A stretch of 64,000 nt of DNA from Paraburkholderia caballeronis (GCF_900104845.1 NZ_FNSR01000001.1:2604001-2668000); one strand, 5' to 3'. Numbered from the stretch's first letter, positions 46,703 to 55,898 are shown. Notes: generated from the letters alone by a model not told the origin. Made by a program: numbers and translations.

Positions 46703-48154
46703 TTACTGCCCGAACCGCGCGTAGATGTCCGGGCGCGTGCGCCGCAGCACGAAGCCGATGGCGACGCCGGCGAGCGCGACCGCGAGCACGATCCACGGGA
46801 ACGCACGCACGACCGGGCTGTCCGAGCCGCTCAACGCGTCGAGGTTGCGCACCAGCAGGACGCCGATCCACAGCAGCCCGATGCCGCCGAGCACCGGCGC
46901 GACGAGCGAGTGCCACAGCCGCGTGTCCTTTTTCGTCGCGCGGAAGAACGCGACGACCGAGAAGCTCGTGACCGCCTGCAGCATCACGATGCCGATCGTG
47001 CCGAGCGCCGAGTCCCAGCTGAACACGACGTTGAACGGATCGCTGCCCGCCGCGATGAAGAGCCCGAGCGGCACGCAGACGGACAGCGTCTGCAGGTAGC
47101 TCGCGAGATACGGCGAGCCGTACTTCGGATGCAGCCGGTCGAGCGCGGCCGGCAGGATGCCCTCGCCGCTCAGCGCGTGGATGTAGCGGACGATCGTGTT
47201 GTGGAACGACAGCAGGCTCGCGAAGATGCTGGTCAGCAGCAGGAAGCTCATCGCGGTCGTCAGCGCGCCGCCGAGGTACTGGCCGGACTGGATGAACCAG
47301 AAGTCGCCGGGCTGTTTCGTCGCGACGTCCGCGACGTTCTTCATCCCGTACGCGCAGACGATCGCCCACGTGACGAACGCGAAGAACACGAGGATCAGCG
47401 TGACCGACACGTAGGTCGCGCGCGGCACCGTGACCTTCGGGTCGCGGCACTCCTTGCCGTAGATCGCGGTCGCCTCGAAGCCGATGAACGACGCGAACGC
47501 GAACATCACCGCGATCCCGACGTGGCCGCTGAACACGTTGCGCGGCGCGAGCGGCGCGAGCGTGAGGCCGTCCGGGCCGCCGCCGTGAATCACGATCGCA
47601 ACGGCGAGCACGAGCAGGATGCCGAGTTCGAGGCTCATCAGCACGCCGAGCAGGCGGCTGTTCAGGTCGATCCCGCGAATGCCGGTCACCTGCACGACCG
47701 CGACGCACGCGAGCGAATACACGTACCACGGCATACCCGTGTGCAGCAGCGGCCCGAGCACGACGGTGCCGAAGAAGCCGAACAGCCCGTACAGCGCGAT
47801 CTGGATCGCGGTGTACGACACCAGCGCGACGAACGCGCCGCCCATGCCGGCCGGCCGCCCGAGCCCCGCCGAGATGTACGCGTAAAACGCGCCGGCGCGG
47901 ACCACGTGCCGGCTCATCGACGCGAAACCGACGCTGAACACCAGCAGCACGACGCCGGCGATCACGAACGCGCCCGGAATGCCCGCGCCGTTGCCGAGGC
48001 TGATCGCGGGCGGCACCGCGCCGAGCATGCCGGTCAGCGGCGCGGCCGCCGAGATCACCAGAAACACGATCTGCCACAGCCCGAGCAGGCCGCCCTTCGC
48101 CGCTACGTCCGCGCCCGCCCCAGCCGGATGGGTTGAAGAATACGGTTCATTCAT
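46703..48154 (-). CDS. APC family permease of the amine catabolic regulon
   Basis: A 483-residue inner-membrane APC-superfamily transporter with about 12-13 helices. The N-terminal GLWQIVFLVISAAAPLTGMLG and the FASFIGFEATAIYGKECRDP block near 240 place it among amino acid/amine importers. Adjacency to a copper amine oxidase and a shared operator argue for import of an aromatic or aliphatic amine. The ATG at 48154 follows GAGG. Its promoter carries the same tandem 9-base motif as the oxidase gene. The porin below is separated by 113 bases and may be co-transcribed. Confidence 0.85.
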   Translation of the reverse strand: MNEPYSSTHPAGAGADVAAKGGLLGLWQIVFLVISAAAPLTGMLGAVPPAISLGNGAGIPGAFVIAGVVLLVFSVGFASMSRHVVRAGAFYAYISAGLGRPAGMGGAFVALVSYTAIQIALYGLFGFFGTVVLGPLLHTGMPWYVYSLACVAVVQVTGIRGIDLNSRLLGVLMSLELGILLVLAVAIVIHGGGPDGLTLAPLAPRNVFSGHVGIAVMFAFASFIGFEATAIYGKECRDPKVTVPRATYVSVTLILVFFAFVTWAIVCAYGMKNVADVATKQPGDFWFIQSGQYLGGALTTAMSFLLLTSIFASLLSFHNTIVRYIHALSGEGILPAALDRLHPKYGSPYLASYLQTLSVCVPLGLFIAAGSDPFNVVFSWDSALGTIGIVMLQAVTSFSVVAFFRATKKDTRLWHSLVAPVLGGIGLLWIGVLLVRNLDALSGSDSPVVRAFPWIVLAVALAGVAIGFVLRRTRPDIYARFGQ

Positions 48155-48470
48155 CGCTGCCTCTGTTTGCCTGTATTTTTTAGGGTTCGCCCGGCGATCC
48201 ACGAGTCGCCGGGCACTCTCCGCATCGATCTTCGGCGATGCGATACGAGCGCATGGTAGGCAGCTAAAAAATCCGGCGACCTGGCGCATTGCGCCAGATT
48301 TTCGATAAAGTGCGCCAATCGTATGGCGGGTTTTCACTGAGCGAGGGCATGCGGCACGCCGGCATTGCTCCGGATGACGAACGATTCACGCGAATGCATG
48401 GACTGATGCTTTCAGCGGCGAAAGGATGGCGCGACGGTTATTTGCCGCTCATGCGCCGCTCATACGCCGC
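48155..48470. other. Upstream region of the permease and 3' end of the regulator gene
   Basis: A 316-base gap with the permease promoter (minus strand). TACCAT at 48253-48258 is a possible -10 box, exactly 30 bases from the end of the tandem operator at 48288-48317. No gene is seen. Confidence 0.6.
48288..48317 (-). promoter_or_regulatory. Tandem AraC-type operator upstream of the permease
   Basis: On the minus strand TGGCGCACT (48309-48317) and TGGCGCAAT (48288-48296) are direct repeats starting 21 bases apart, two helical turns. Together with the copy at 49517-49546 they define a shared regulatory site. The proximal repeat would abut the -35 region, as for AraC-type activators. Confidence 0.75.
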
Positions 48471-49475
48471 TTATGCGTCGTCGCGGTCCCAGTTGCGCGA
48501 CGCGCGCCACAGCACCGTCGCGTCCGCGTAGCCGACCGCGCGCGCAACCGCCGCGTTCGTCAGCCCCTCCTGCTGGCGCAGTTCGGCGACGCTGCGCTGC
48601 CGTTCCTCGCGGATGATCTGCCGCACCGACGTGCCGGCGTCCGTTAGATGCCGCTGCAACGATCGGTGCGACATCCCGAGGTCCTTCGCGATGTCCGCGA
48701 CGACCAGCTTTTCGCGCGCGAGCCGCCGCGTGACGAGGTCGCGAACCTGCTCGACGAGATTGTGCGGAACGGTGTCGCGCAGGATCAGGTCGGTCGCGTG
48801 GCGCTCCATCATCCGCGCCATCTGCAGGTCCGCGCTTTTCAGCGACGCGTCGAGATCGTGCGGGCGCAGGATCACGCCGTTCGCCGGCTGCTGGAAGCGC
48901 ACCGGCACGCGGAAGATCCGCATGTACGGTTTCAGGTCTGCGGGCGCCGCGTGCTCGAAGTGCACCTCGACCGGCGTCCACGACGGGCCGCGCACGAGGC
49001 GGATCATGTTGCACATCGCGGACACGCTGTATTCGGCGTCCTGGCGGCGCGGCCCGGTCTGCGGATGGGTGATCCGGTACGACCACACCGGCCACTCGTC
49101 GTCGCGCACGACTTCGACGGCCGCCGCGCTCTGCCACGACCCGAGCGCCGCGCTGAACTTGCGCATCGCGACGCCGAGCGTCGGCGACGACATGAACACG
49201 AGGCCCGCCGGCCCCAGCTCGGTCAGTTGCAGCTCGCTGCCGAGCCGCAGCCCGAGCGACGGTTCGTCGAGCACCTGCGCCGCGCGCTCGAATGCCGCGA
49301 CGTAACGCACGAGCGGAAGGATCTCGTAAGGATTCGACAGCAGCCGCCGGCTCATGCCGAACTCCGCGAGCAGCGCGTCGCAATCCGCGCCCGCGGCATC
49401 GAGCGCCCGCACGACCGGACCCATCACCGCACCGCGAATCATCGGAAAACCGCTGTTTACAGGCACTTTTTGCAC
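48471..49475 (-). CDS. AraC family transcriptional regulator
   Basis: A 334-residue regulator. The N-terminal arabinose-binding-like domain of the OruR/ArgR type (about 20-200) is followed by an AraC HTH at about 235-330, with VADIAKDLGMSHRSLQRHL and NAAVARAVGYADATVLWRA. The GTG at 49475 is used because GGAGAGAGAC precedes it; a GTG 33 bases earlier lacks a binding site. It lies between the permease and oxidase genes, divergent from the latter, and likely activates both through the tandem TGGCGCACT sites. Confidence 0.88.
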   Translation of the reverse strand: MQKVPVNSGFPMIRGAVMGPVVRALDAAGADCDALLAEFGMSRRLLSNPYEILPLVRYVAAFERAAQVLDEPSLGLRLGSELQLTELGPAGLVFMSSPTLGVAMRKFSAALGSWQSAAAVEVVRDDEWPVWSYRITHPQTGPRRQDAEYSVSAMCNMIRLVRGPSWTPVEVHFEHAAPADLKPYMRIFRVPVRFQQPANGVILRPHDLDASLKSADLQMARMMERHATDLILRDTVPHNLVEQVRDLVTRRLAREKLVVADIAKDLGMSHRSLQRHLTDAGTSVRQIIREERQRSVAELRQQEGLTNAAVARAVGYADATVLWRASRNWDRDDA

Positions 49476-49516
49476 GTCTCTCTCCGTTTCGCCTGCGTGG
49501 ATCTGCACGATCCTTC

Positions 49517-49546
49517 TGGCGCACTCTATCGCCCCTTTGGCGCACT
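49517..49546 (+). promoter_or_regulatory. Tandem AraC-type operator upstream of the amine oxidase
   Basis: TGGCGCACT occurs at 49517-49525 and 49538-49546, 21 bases apart, in the gene direction. TACGAT at 49576-49581 starts 30 bases after the second copy, exactly as at the permease promoter. A third copy sits at 49614-49622 inside the leader. Confidence 0.8.
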
Positions 49547-49647
49547 GTGCAAGCGCGAAAATAAATCGGCGTTTCTACGATTGCCCCATCGACATCGCAG
49601 CCTTCACACGCGATGGCGCACTCCCCGACTCCTCTGACGAAACGCCT

Positions 49648-51621
49648 ATGAACACGAACCCGACCAGCACGAGCGCGCATCCGCTCGACCCGTTGAGCCT
49701 CGACGAAATGCAACTCGCGTGCGACGTCGTGAAGGCTTCGCAGCCACTCGACGCACATGGACGCTTTCCGGTCGTCGAACTGCGCGAGCCGCCGAAGGCG
49801 GAAGTGCTCGCGTTCACGCCTGGCGCGTATTTCTCGCGCCGCGCGTTCGTCGTCGCGATCGACCGCACGCGCGGCACGACGACCGAATACGTGGTGGACC
49901 TGCGCGAGAAGCAGGTCGAAGCGGTGAAGCCGCTCGCGCTCGGCGAAGCGCCGTACGGGCAGCCGCCGGTGATGATCGAGGACTTCATGAACGCCGAGCG
50001 GATCGTGAAGGAGGACGCCGGCTGGCGCGCGGCCGTGAAAAAACGCGGCCTCACGGACGACGATCTGGAACGCGTGCAGGTGGACCCGTTCTCGGCCGGC
50101 GCGTTCGACCGGCCGAACGAGAACGGCCGGCGGCTGGTCCGTTGCGTCAGCTACTATCGCGACGCGCTGACCGACAACGGCTACGCGCATCCGATCGAAG
50201 GCGTCGTCGCCGTCGTGGACCTGCTCGAACAGAAGGTGATCGAACTGATCGACGACGGCCGCATCATCCCGATTCCGCGCGACAAGCATAACTACGACAC
50301 GCCGAGCCTCGGCAAGCCGCGCGACACGGTGAAGCCGCTGTCGATCGACCAGCCGGAAGGCCCGAGCTTCACGGTGGACGGCTGGCAGGTGAGCTGGCAG
50401 AACTGGAAGTTCCGCGTCGGCTTCACGCCGCGCGAAGGGCTCGTGCTGCACCAACTGTCGTGGGACGACGGCAAGACCGCGCGGCCGGTGATCTATCGCG
50501 CGAGCGTCACCGAGATGTGCGTGCCGTACTCGGACCCGACCACGAACCACTACTGGAAAAGCGCGTTCGACGCCGGCGAATACGGGCTCGGCAAACTCGC
50601 GAATCAACTGGAACTCGGCTGCGACTGCCTCGGCACGATCCGCTACTTCGACATCCCGGCCGCCGACGACTTCGGCAACAGCTTCGCGATGAAAAACGCG
50701 GTCTGCATGCACGAGGAGGACTACGGCACGCTGTGGAAGCACTACGAGTTCCGCACCGGCGTATTCGAGGTGCGCCGCTCGCGCCGGCTCGTGATCTCGT
50801 TCTTCGCGACGGTCGGCAACTACGACTACGGGTTCTACTGGTACCTGTACCAGGACGGCACGATCCAGCTCGAATGCAAGCTGACCGGCATCATCCAGAC
50901 CTCGGCGGTCGCAAGCGGCGACACCTACCCGTGGGGCGGCATGGTCACCGAGCACCTCGGCGGCCCGACGCATCAGCACTTCTTCAACGCGCGTCTGCAC
51001 ATGATGGTCGACGGCGAGAAGAACGCGGTGACCGAGCACGAATTCGTGCCGCGTCCGATGGGCGACACGAACCCGTACGGCAACGTGTTCGACACGACGA
51101 AACGCGTGCTGAAGACCGAGGGCGAGGCGGCGCGCAACGCGAACGGCAGCACCGGCCGCTACTGGAAGATCGTGAACCCGAACGTGACGAACCCGGTCGG
51201 CGCGAATCCCGGCTACAAGCTGATCGTGAACGACTCGCCGCTGATGCTCGCGGACCCGGCTTCGAAGGTGCGCCAGCGCGGCGGTTTCGCGACGCGCCAC
51301 CTGTGGGTCACGCCGTACGACCCGGCGCAGCGTTACGCGAGCGGCGACTATCCGAACCAGCACGCGGGCGGCGACGGGCTGCCGCGCTACATCGAGGCGA
51401 ACCGCAACGTCGAGAACGAGGACATCGTCGTGTGGCACAGCTTCGGGCATACGCACGTGTGCAAGCCGGAGGACTTCCCGGTGATGCCGGTCGAGTACGC
51501 CGGTTTCATGCTGAAGCCGAACAACTTCTTCTACGGCAACCCGGCGATGGACCTGCCGGGCGGACGCGACCCGCACAGCGTGCAGGACGGCGCGGTCTCC
51601 GGCCACTGCTGCAAGAAGTAA
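49648..51621 (+). CDS. Primary-amine oxidase (copper/topaquinone amine oxidase)
   Basis: A 657-residue enzyme oxidising primary amines to aldehydes with release of ammonia and hydrogen peroxide. Tyr392 in the VGNYDYG motif is the precursor of topaquinone. Copper ligands are H442-Q-H444 and a His of the WHSFGHTH segment (about 597-603). The D3/N2/N3 domains precede the catalytic beta-sandwich. No signal peptide is present, unlike periplasmic TynA of E. coli, so it is probably cytosolic. ATG at 49648 has no strong binding site. Operon with the next two genes; substrate likely tyramine or phenethylamine, inferred. Confidence 0.93.
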   Translation: MNTNPTSTSAHPLDPLSLDEMQLACDVVKASQPLDAHGRFPVVELREPPKAEVLAFTPGAYFSRRAFVVAIDRTRGTTTEYVVDLREKQVEAVKPLALGEAPYGQPPVMIEDFMNAERIVKEDAGWRAAVKKRGLTDDDLERVQVDPFSAGAFDRPNENGRRLVRCVSYYRDALTDNGYAHPIEGVVAVVDLLEQKVIELIDDGRIIPIPRDKHNYDTPSLGKPRDTVKPLSIDQPEGPSFTVDGWQVSWQNWKFRVGFTPREGLVLHQLSWDDGKTARPVIYRASVTEMCVPYSDPTTNHYWKSAFDAGEYGLGKLANQLELGCDCLGTIRYFDIPAADDFGNSFAMKNAVCMHEEDYGTLWKHYEFRTGVFEVRRSRRLVISFFATVGNYDYGFYWYLYQDGTIQLECKLTGIIQTSAVASGDTYPWGGMVTEHLGGPTHQHFFNARLHMMVDGEKNAVTEHEFVPRPMGDTNPYGNVFDTTKRVLKTEGEAARNANGSTGRYWKIVNPNVTNPVGANPGYKLIVNDSPLMLADPASKVRQRGGFATRHLWVTPYDPAQRYASGDYPNQHAGGDGLPRYIEANRNVENEDIVVWHSFGHTHVCKPEDFPVMPVEYAGFMLKPNNFFYGNPAMDLPGGRDPHSVQDGAVSGHCCKK

Positions 51622-51626
51622 CGGCG

Positions 51627-52895
51627 ATGAAGCCGGCCAGCCGCCGCGTCGCGATGCCACCCGGACTGCATGCGGCGGGCGCATGGTGCGGACTCGCGGG
51701 CGGCGCGGCGCTGCTCGCGGCGGGTCTCGTGCTCGCCGCGGCAGGCGTCGCGCGCGGACAGGTCGCGGCGGCGAGCGCGGGTATCGTGCTGCTGACGATG
51801 ATCGCGCTGCCCGCCGCGATGGCGCGGCGGTTCGGCTCGCGTGCGGGTGCGCCGGTTGCCGCCGCGCTGATGCTGTCGATGATCGCAACCGGCGTCGCAG
51901 CGGCCGCCGCGACGCGCGGTGCGGGCTCGTCGTCGGGCTGGCTGCTCGCGCCCGCCGCCCTGCTGCTGCTCGCGTCGACGCGGCCGTTATGGCGCGCGCG
52001 GCGCGCCGATGCGGGGATCGGCGCAGCTCGCGAAGCGGCGCTGCCCTCGCCTCGCGACGTCCATCGACACGCCGGATGGCTGCGCGCCGCCGCGCCGGTC
52101 GCCTTGCCCGCGCTGCTCGCCGGATTGTCGAGCGGCGTGCTCGCCCGTTTCCAGTTGTTCGCGATCTGCGGCGCGGGCGCATTCGCTCCTTCGCATGCGC
52201 TGGCCGCATTCGTCGTCGCAACGGCCGGTGCGTTATTGGCCGACCGCTTCGAACGCCGCCGCGTGCTGCTCGCGCTGTTCGCATGGCGCGGCGCGCTGCT
52301 CGCCGCGCTCACGCTCGATGCGCTTTTGCCTTTCTTCACGCTCGCCGCGCCGCTGTTCGCGGTGCTCGACTGCGTGACGATCGCGACGCTGCTGCGCACG
52401 CCGGGCGCGGCGTCCGCGACATGGCTGGCAGGCTGCTCCGGCGCCGCGCCGCTGGCCGGTAGCCTCGACATCCCATGCACCGTCTCGCCAGCCGGCCGCG
52501 TCGATGCCACACGCACCGCCTCGCCAGCCGGCCGCATCGGCGCTCCATGCGCCGCATCACCCACCGGCCGGGTCGAAGCCGCGCGGACGGCACAACCGGC
52601 CAGCCGCATCGGTACTGCATATACCGCCTCGCCAGCCGGCCGCACCGCCTCTGCGCTCGCCGCCTCGCACGCAAGCTGCCCCGGCGCGATCCATCACGCC
52701 GGCATGCTCGCCGGCGCGGCGCTCGCGCTCACGCCGTGGTGCTTCGGCGACGGCTTCCATCCGCTGTTCCTGTTCGGCGGCGCGCTGAACCTCGTCTGCG
52801 CGGCGGCGTTCGCCGTTCGCCGCGACGCCCGTCACGAACCGCGCCGCCGCGCGCCGCCCGCGTTCGCGCCAGGCAGCGAATTCACGCTGCGCTGA
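51627..52895 (+). CDS. Predicted multi-pass membrane protein with a 12-residue repeat region
   Basis: A 422-residue protein with about nine to ten hydrophobic helices and an MFS-like feel, but no MFS signature motif is intact. It starts 6 bases after the amine oxidase stop and ends 31 bases before the aldehyde dehydrogenase, so it belongs to that operon. Residues 285-344 are five 12-residue repeats of the TASPAGR type in a loop between helices. An accessory transport role is possible. Function not recognised. Confidence 0.65.
   Translation: MKPASRRVAMPPGLHAAGAWCGLAGGAALLAAGLVLAAAGVARGQVAAASAGIVLLTMIALPAAMARRFGSRAGAPVAAALMLSMIATGVAAAAATRGAGSSSGWLLAPAALLLLASTRPLWRARRADAGIGAAREAALPSPRDVHRHAGWLRAAAPVALPALLAGLSSGVLARFQLFAICGAGAFAPSHALAAFVVATAGALLADRFERRRVLLALFAWRGALLAALTLDALLPFFTLAAPLFAVLDCVTIATLLRTPGAASATWLAGCSGAAPLAGSLDIPCTVSPAGRVDATRTASPAGRIGAPCAASPTGRVEAARTAQPASRIGTAYTASPAGRTASALAASHASCPGAIHHAGMLAGAALALTPWCFGDGFHPLFLFGGALNLVCAAAFAVRRDARHEPRRRAPPAFAPGSEFTLR
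52479..52658 (+). repeat. Five 36-bp in-frame tandem repeats
   Basis: Units start at 52479, 52515, 52551, 52587 and 52623. Each encodes 12 residues with an S-P-A-G-R core, varying at about a third of positions. The length is a multiple of three, so copy-number changes would not shift the frame. Confidence 0.9.
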
Positions 52896-52926
52896 CCCAT
52901 CGACCCTACCCACAAGGAGACACCTG

Positions 52927-54405
52927 ATGAACCGCCAGACCCTCACGCATCCGATCCGCACGCAGATGTTCATCGACGGCCGTTGCGCCGGCAGCGGCGA
53001 CGGCCGCACGTTCGCCGTGTTCGACCCGGCGACCGGCGACGAGATCGCGCAGGTGCCCGACGCGACGGACGCCGACGTCGACGCGGCGGTGTTCGCCGCG
53101 CGCCGCGCGTTCGAAGCCGATACGTGGCGCAGGCTGCCGCCCGCCGCGCGCGAGCGCCTGCTGCTGAAGCTCGCGGATCTGGTCGAACAACACGGCGACG
53201 AACTCGCCGCGCTCGAAACGCTGAACCAGGGCAAGCTGCTCGGCTTCTCGAAGATGCTCGAAGTCGGCGGCAGCGCGCAGTGGCTGCGCTACATGGCCGG
53301 CTGGGCGACGAAGATCGAAGGCAGCACCGTCGACCTGTCGCTCGCGTTCCCGCCCAGCGTGCGCTACAACGCGTCGACGCGGCGCGTGCCGGTCGGCGTC
53401 GTCGCCGCGATCGTGCCGTGGAATTTCCCGCTGCTGATGGCGGTGTGGAAGATCGCGCCCGCGCTCGCGTGCGGCTGCACCGTCGTGCTGAAGCCCGCCG
53501 AGGAAACCCCGCTGACCGCGCTCCGCCTCGCCGAACTCGCGCACGAAGCCGGCTTTCCGCCGGGCGTGTTCAACGTCGTGACCGGCCGCGGCGAAACGGC
53601 GGGCGCGGCGCTGGTGCGCCATCCGCAGATCGACAAGGTCACGTTCACCGGCTCGACCGAAGTCGGCCGCATCATCGGCCGCCAGTGCGCGAGCGACCTG
53701 AAACGCGCGTCGCTCGAACTCGGCGGCAAGAGTCCGGTGATCGTGCTGGACGACTGCGACCCGCGCCGCGCGATCGAAGGCGCGGCCGGCGCGATCTTCT
53801 TCAACCACGGCCAGGTCTGCACCGCCGGCTCGCGGCTCTACGTGCCGCGCTCGCGCTACGACGAGATCGTCGGCGGCATCGCGCAGATCGCGCGCTCGAC
53901 GGTGCTCGGCTCCGGCTTCGATGCGGCCACGCAGATGGGGCCGCTCGTGTCCGCGCGCCACCGCGACAAGGTCGCCGGCATGATCGCGCAGGGCCGCGAC
54001 GAAGGCGGCGAGATCGTCGCGGGCGGCCGCGCGAGCGACCGCCCCGGCTTCTTCGTCGAGCCGACCGTCATCGGCAACTTCGACAACCGGCCGCTGACCG
54101 TCGTCGCGGAGGAAGTGTTCGGGCCGGTGCTCGTCGCGATGCCGTACGACGACGTGGACGAGGCGATCGCCGCCGCGAACGCGTCCGCGTACGGCCTCGG
54201 CGCGAGCGTGTGGACCAGTCAGCTCGACCGCGCGCTGCGCGTGATCGACGGCGTCGAGGCCGGCACCGTATGGGTCAACACGCACAACATGGTCGACCCG
54301 GCGCTGCCGTTCGGCGGCTTCAAGGCATCAGGCATCGGCCGCGAGCACGGTCGCGCGATCATCGACGCCTATACGGAGACGAAGTCCGTCTGCATCGCGT
54401 ATTGA
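52927..54405 (+). CDS. Aldehyde dehydrogenase (phenylacetaldehyde dehydrogenase-like)
   Basis: A 492-residue NAD(P)-dependent aldehyde dehydrogenase. Catalytic Cys298 lies in GQVCTAGSR, general-base Glu264 in LELGGKSP, and the cofactor loop is FTGSTEVGR. The length and PWNFPLLMAVWKIAPAL block match the betaine/phenylacetaldehyde dehydrogenase group. It would oxidise the aldehyde made by the amine oxidase to an acid, as FeaB does after TynA in E. coli. ATG 52927 follows AAGGAGA. Confidence 0.9.
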   Translation: MNRQTLTHPIRTQMFIDGRCAGSGDGRTFAVFDPATGDEIAQVPDATDADVDAAVFAARRAFEADTWRRLPPAARERLLLKLADLVEQHGDELAALETLNQGKLLGFSKMLEVGGSAQWLRYMAGWATKIEGSTVDLSLAFPPSVRYNASTRRVPVGVVAAIVPWNFPLLMAVWKIAPALACGCTVVLKPAEETPLTALRLAELAHEAGFPPGVFNVVTGRGETAGAALVRHPQIDKVTFTGSTEVGRIIGRQCASDLKRASLELGGKSPVIVLDDCDPRRAIEGAAGAIFFNHGQVCTAGSRLYVPRSRYDEIVGGIAQIARSTVLGSGFDAATQMGPLVSARHRDKVAGMIAQGRDEGGEIVAGGRASDRPGFFVEPTVIGNFDNRPLTVVAEEVFGPVLVAMPYDDVDEAIAAANASAYGLGASVWTSQLDRALRVIDGVEAGTVWVNTHNMVDPALPFGGFKASGIGREHGRAIIDAYTETKSVCIAY

Positions 54406-54548
54406 GCGTTGCGACCGGGCGTTGCAACCCGTGCATCGCGCGCGATTATTAATGGCAGTGGAACGATGATGCCCGCTGCCGGCTAATGATCGCGCGCGCG
54501 AACTCGTTCATGATGGCGGCGTACTTCGAACCCTGGACGGACACCCTC

Positions 54549-55292
54549 ATGAACACACCGAACTCCCGCCCCGTCGCGATCGTCACCGGCGCGTCGCGCG
54601 GCATCGGCGCGGCCATCGCCGAACGTCTCGCGAAAGACGGCTTCGCCGTCGCGATCAACTATGCGTCGAGCGCCGGCGCGGCCGACGCGCTCGTCGCGAA
54701 GATCGAGGCCGACGGCGGCCGCGCGATCGCGGTGCGCGCGAACGTCGCGCAGCCGGCCGACGTGCGCCGCCTGTTCGACGAAACGGCCGCGAGACTCGGC
54801 CAGCCGCAGGTGCTCGTGAACAACGCGGGCATCATGAAGACCGCGACCATTGCGGACTTCGCGGACGCGCTGTACGAGGAGACCTTCGACATCAACGTGC
54901 GCGGCACGCTGAACACGATGCGCGAAGCCGCGTCGAAGCTCGCCAACGGCGGCCGCGTCATCAACTTCTCGACCACCGCGCTCGCGCTGAACCTGCCCGC
55001 GTACGGCCTCTACAACGCGAGCAAGGCCGCGGTCGAGGCGCTGACCCGCGTGTTCGCGAAGGAACTGCGCGGCCGCAGCATCACCGTGAACGCGGTCGCG
55101 CCGGGGCCGGTCGCGACCGAACTGTTCCTGAACGGCAAGACCGACGAGCAGGTGCGCCACTTCGCGAGCCTGCCGCCGCTGCAACGGCTCGGCGAACCCG
55201 CCGACATCGCGGGGGTCGTGTCGTTCCTCGCCGGCCCGGACGGCGGCTGGGTCAACGGCCAGACGCTGAGGGCGAACGGCGGCCTCGCCTGA
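54549..55292 (+). CDS. SDR family oxidoreductase
   Basis: A 247-residue classical SDR with TGASRGIG near residue 14, NNAG near 91, catalytic YNASK near 157 and the C-terminal GxVxGQTLRANGG pattern. The product class is probably a 3-oxoacyl reductase or glucose/alcohol dehydrogenase-like enzyme; substrate unknown. ATG 54549 is used; an ATG 63 bases earlier is in frame with a segment lacking similarity. It is separate from the amine operon (144-base gap). Confidence 0.88.
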   Translation: MNTPNSRPVAIVTGASRGIGAAIAERLAKDGFAVAINYASSAGAADALVAKIEADGGRAIAVRANVAQPADVRRLFDETAARLGQPQVLVNNAGIMKTATIADFADALYEETFDINVRGTLNTMREAASKLANGGRVINFSTTALALNLPAYGLYNASKAAVEALTRVFAKELRGRSITVNAVAPGPVATELFLNGKTDEQVRHFASLPPLQRLGEPADIAGVVSFLAGPDGGWVNGQTLRANGGLA

Positions 55293-55437
55293 CCCGCGCA
55301 TCTCCGGCGGCCCGCGCGCGTGGCGCGCGGCAGGGGATGGCGTCTGAAGGCTCGCGGCACGATGCTAAACTGCGGGGCTTGTCGCATCGGCCGTTACCGG
55401 TCCCGCGCGGAAGCGGGCCTTCATTCCGCTCACAACC

Positions 55438-55818
55438 ATGTACCTTTCCATCCTCGCCGTCGGCATCGGCGGCGCGCTCGGGTCGTTGCTGCGCTGGGTG
55501 CTCGGGCTGCGCATGAACGGCCTGTTTCCGGACCTGCCGCTCGGCACGCTCGCATCGAACGTGATCGCCGGCTACGTGATCGGCGTCGCGATCGCGTTTT
55601 TCGGGCGCATGCCGTCGCTGTCGCCCGAATGGCGGCTGTTCGTGATTACCGGCCTGATGGGCGGCCTGTCCACCTTCTCGACGTTCTCCGCCGAAGTCGT
55701 GTCGCACCTGCAGAACGGACGGCTCGGCTGGGCCGCCGGCGAGATCGCGATTCACGTATGCGCATCGGTCGTGATGACCGTGCTCGGCATCGCGACGGTC
55801 GCCGTCGTGATGCGCTGA
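55438..55818 (+). CDS. crcB: Fluoride efflux protein CrcB
   Basis: A 126-residue four-helix inner-membrane protein of the CrcB/Fluc family that exports fluoride as a dual-topology dimer. The [13 protein letters not shown] start, G-T-L-x-S-N-V-I-A-G-Y near 40 and [12 protein letters not shown] near 75 are diagnostic. I looked for a fluoride riboswitch in the leader and did not find its core. TAAACT at 55367-55372 may be the -10 box. Confidence 0.95.
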   Translation: MYLSILAVGIGGALGSLLRWVLGLRMNGLFPDLPLGTLASNVIAGYVIGVAIAFFGRMPSLSPEWRLFVITGLMGGLSTFSTFSAEVVSHLQNGRLGWAAGEIAIHVCASVVMTVLGIATVAVVMR

Positions 55819-55824
55819 AAAGAA

Positions 55825-55853
55825 CGAAGGGCGCCGATAACCGGCGCCCTTCG
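55825..55853. terminator. Terminator between convergent crcB and cfa
   Basis: CGAAGGGCGCCG and CGGCGCCCTTCG form a perfect 12-bp stem with a 5-base loop. The minus strand continues with TTCTTTT, a U-rich tail for cfa; the plus-strand tail is weaker. Confidence 0.85.
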
Positions 55854-55898
55854 CTTCATTCCATCCGGCCGAACGAGCGGCCGAACGACCGGCCGATG

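Noticed and set aside
55293..55437. Possible fluoride riboswitch before crcB
   Set aside because: A GGGGATGG-like start is present, but the conserved pseudoknot partner and the GATGACGCC-type 3' segment are not found, so the consensus is not met.
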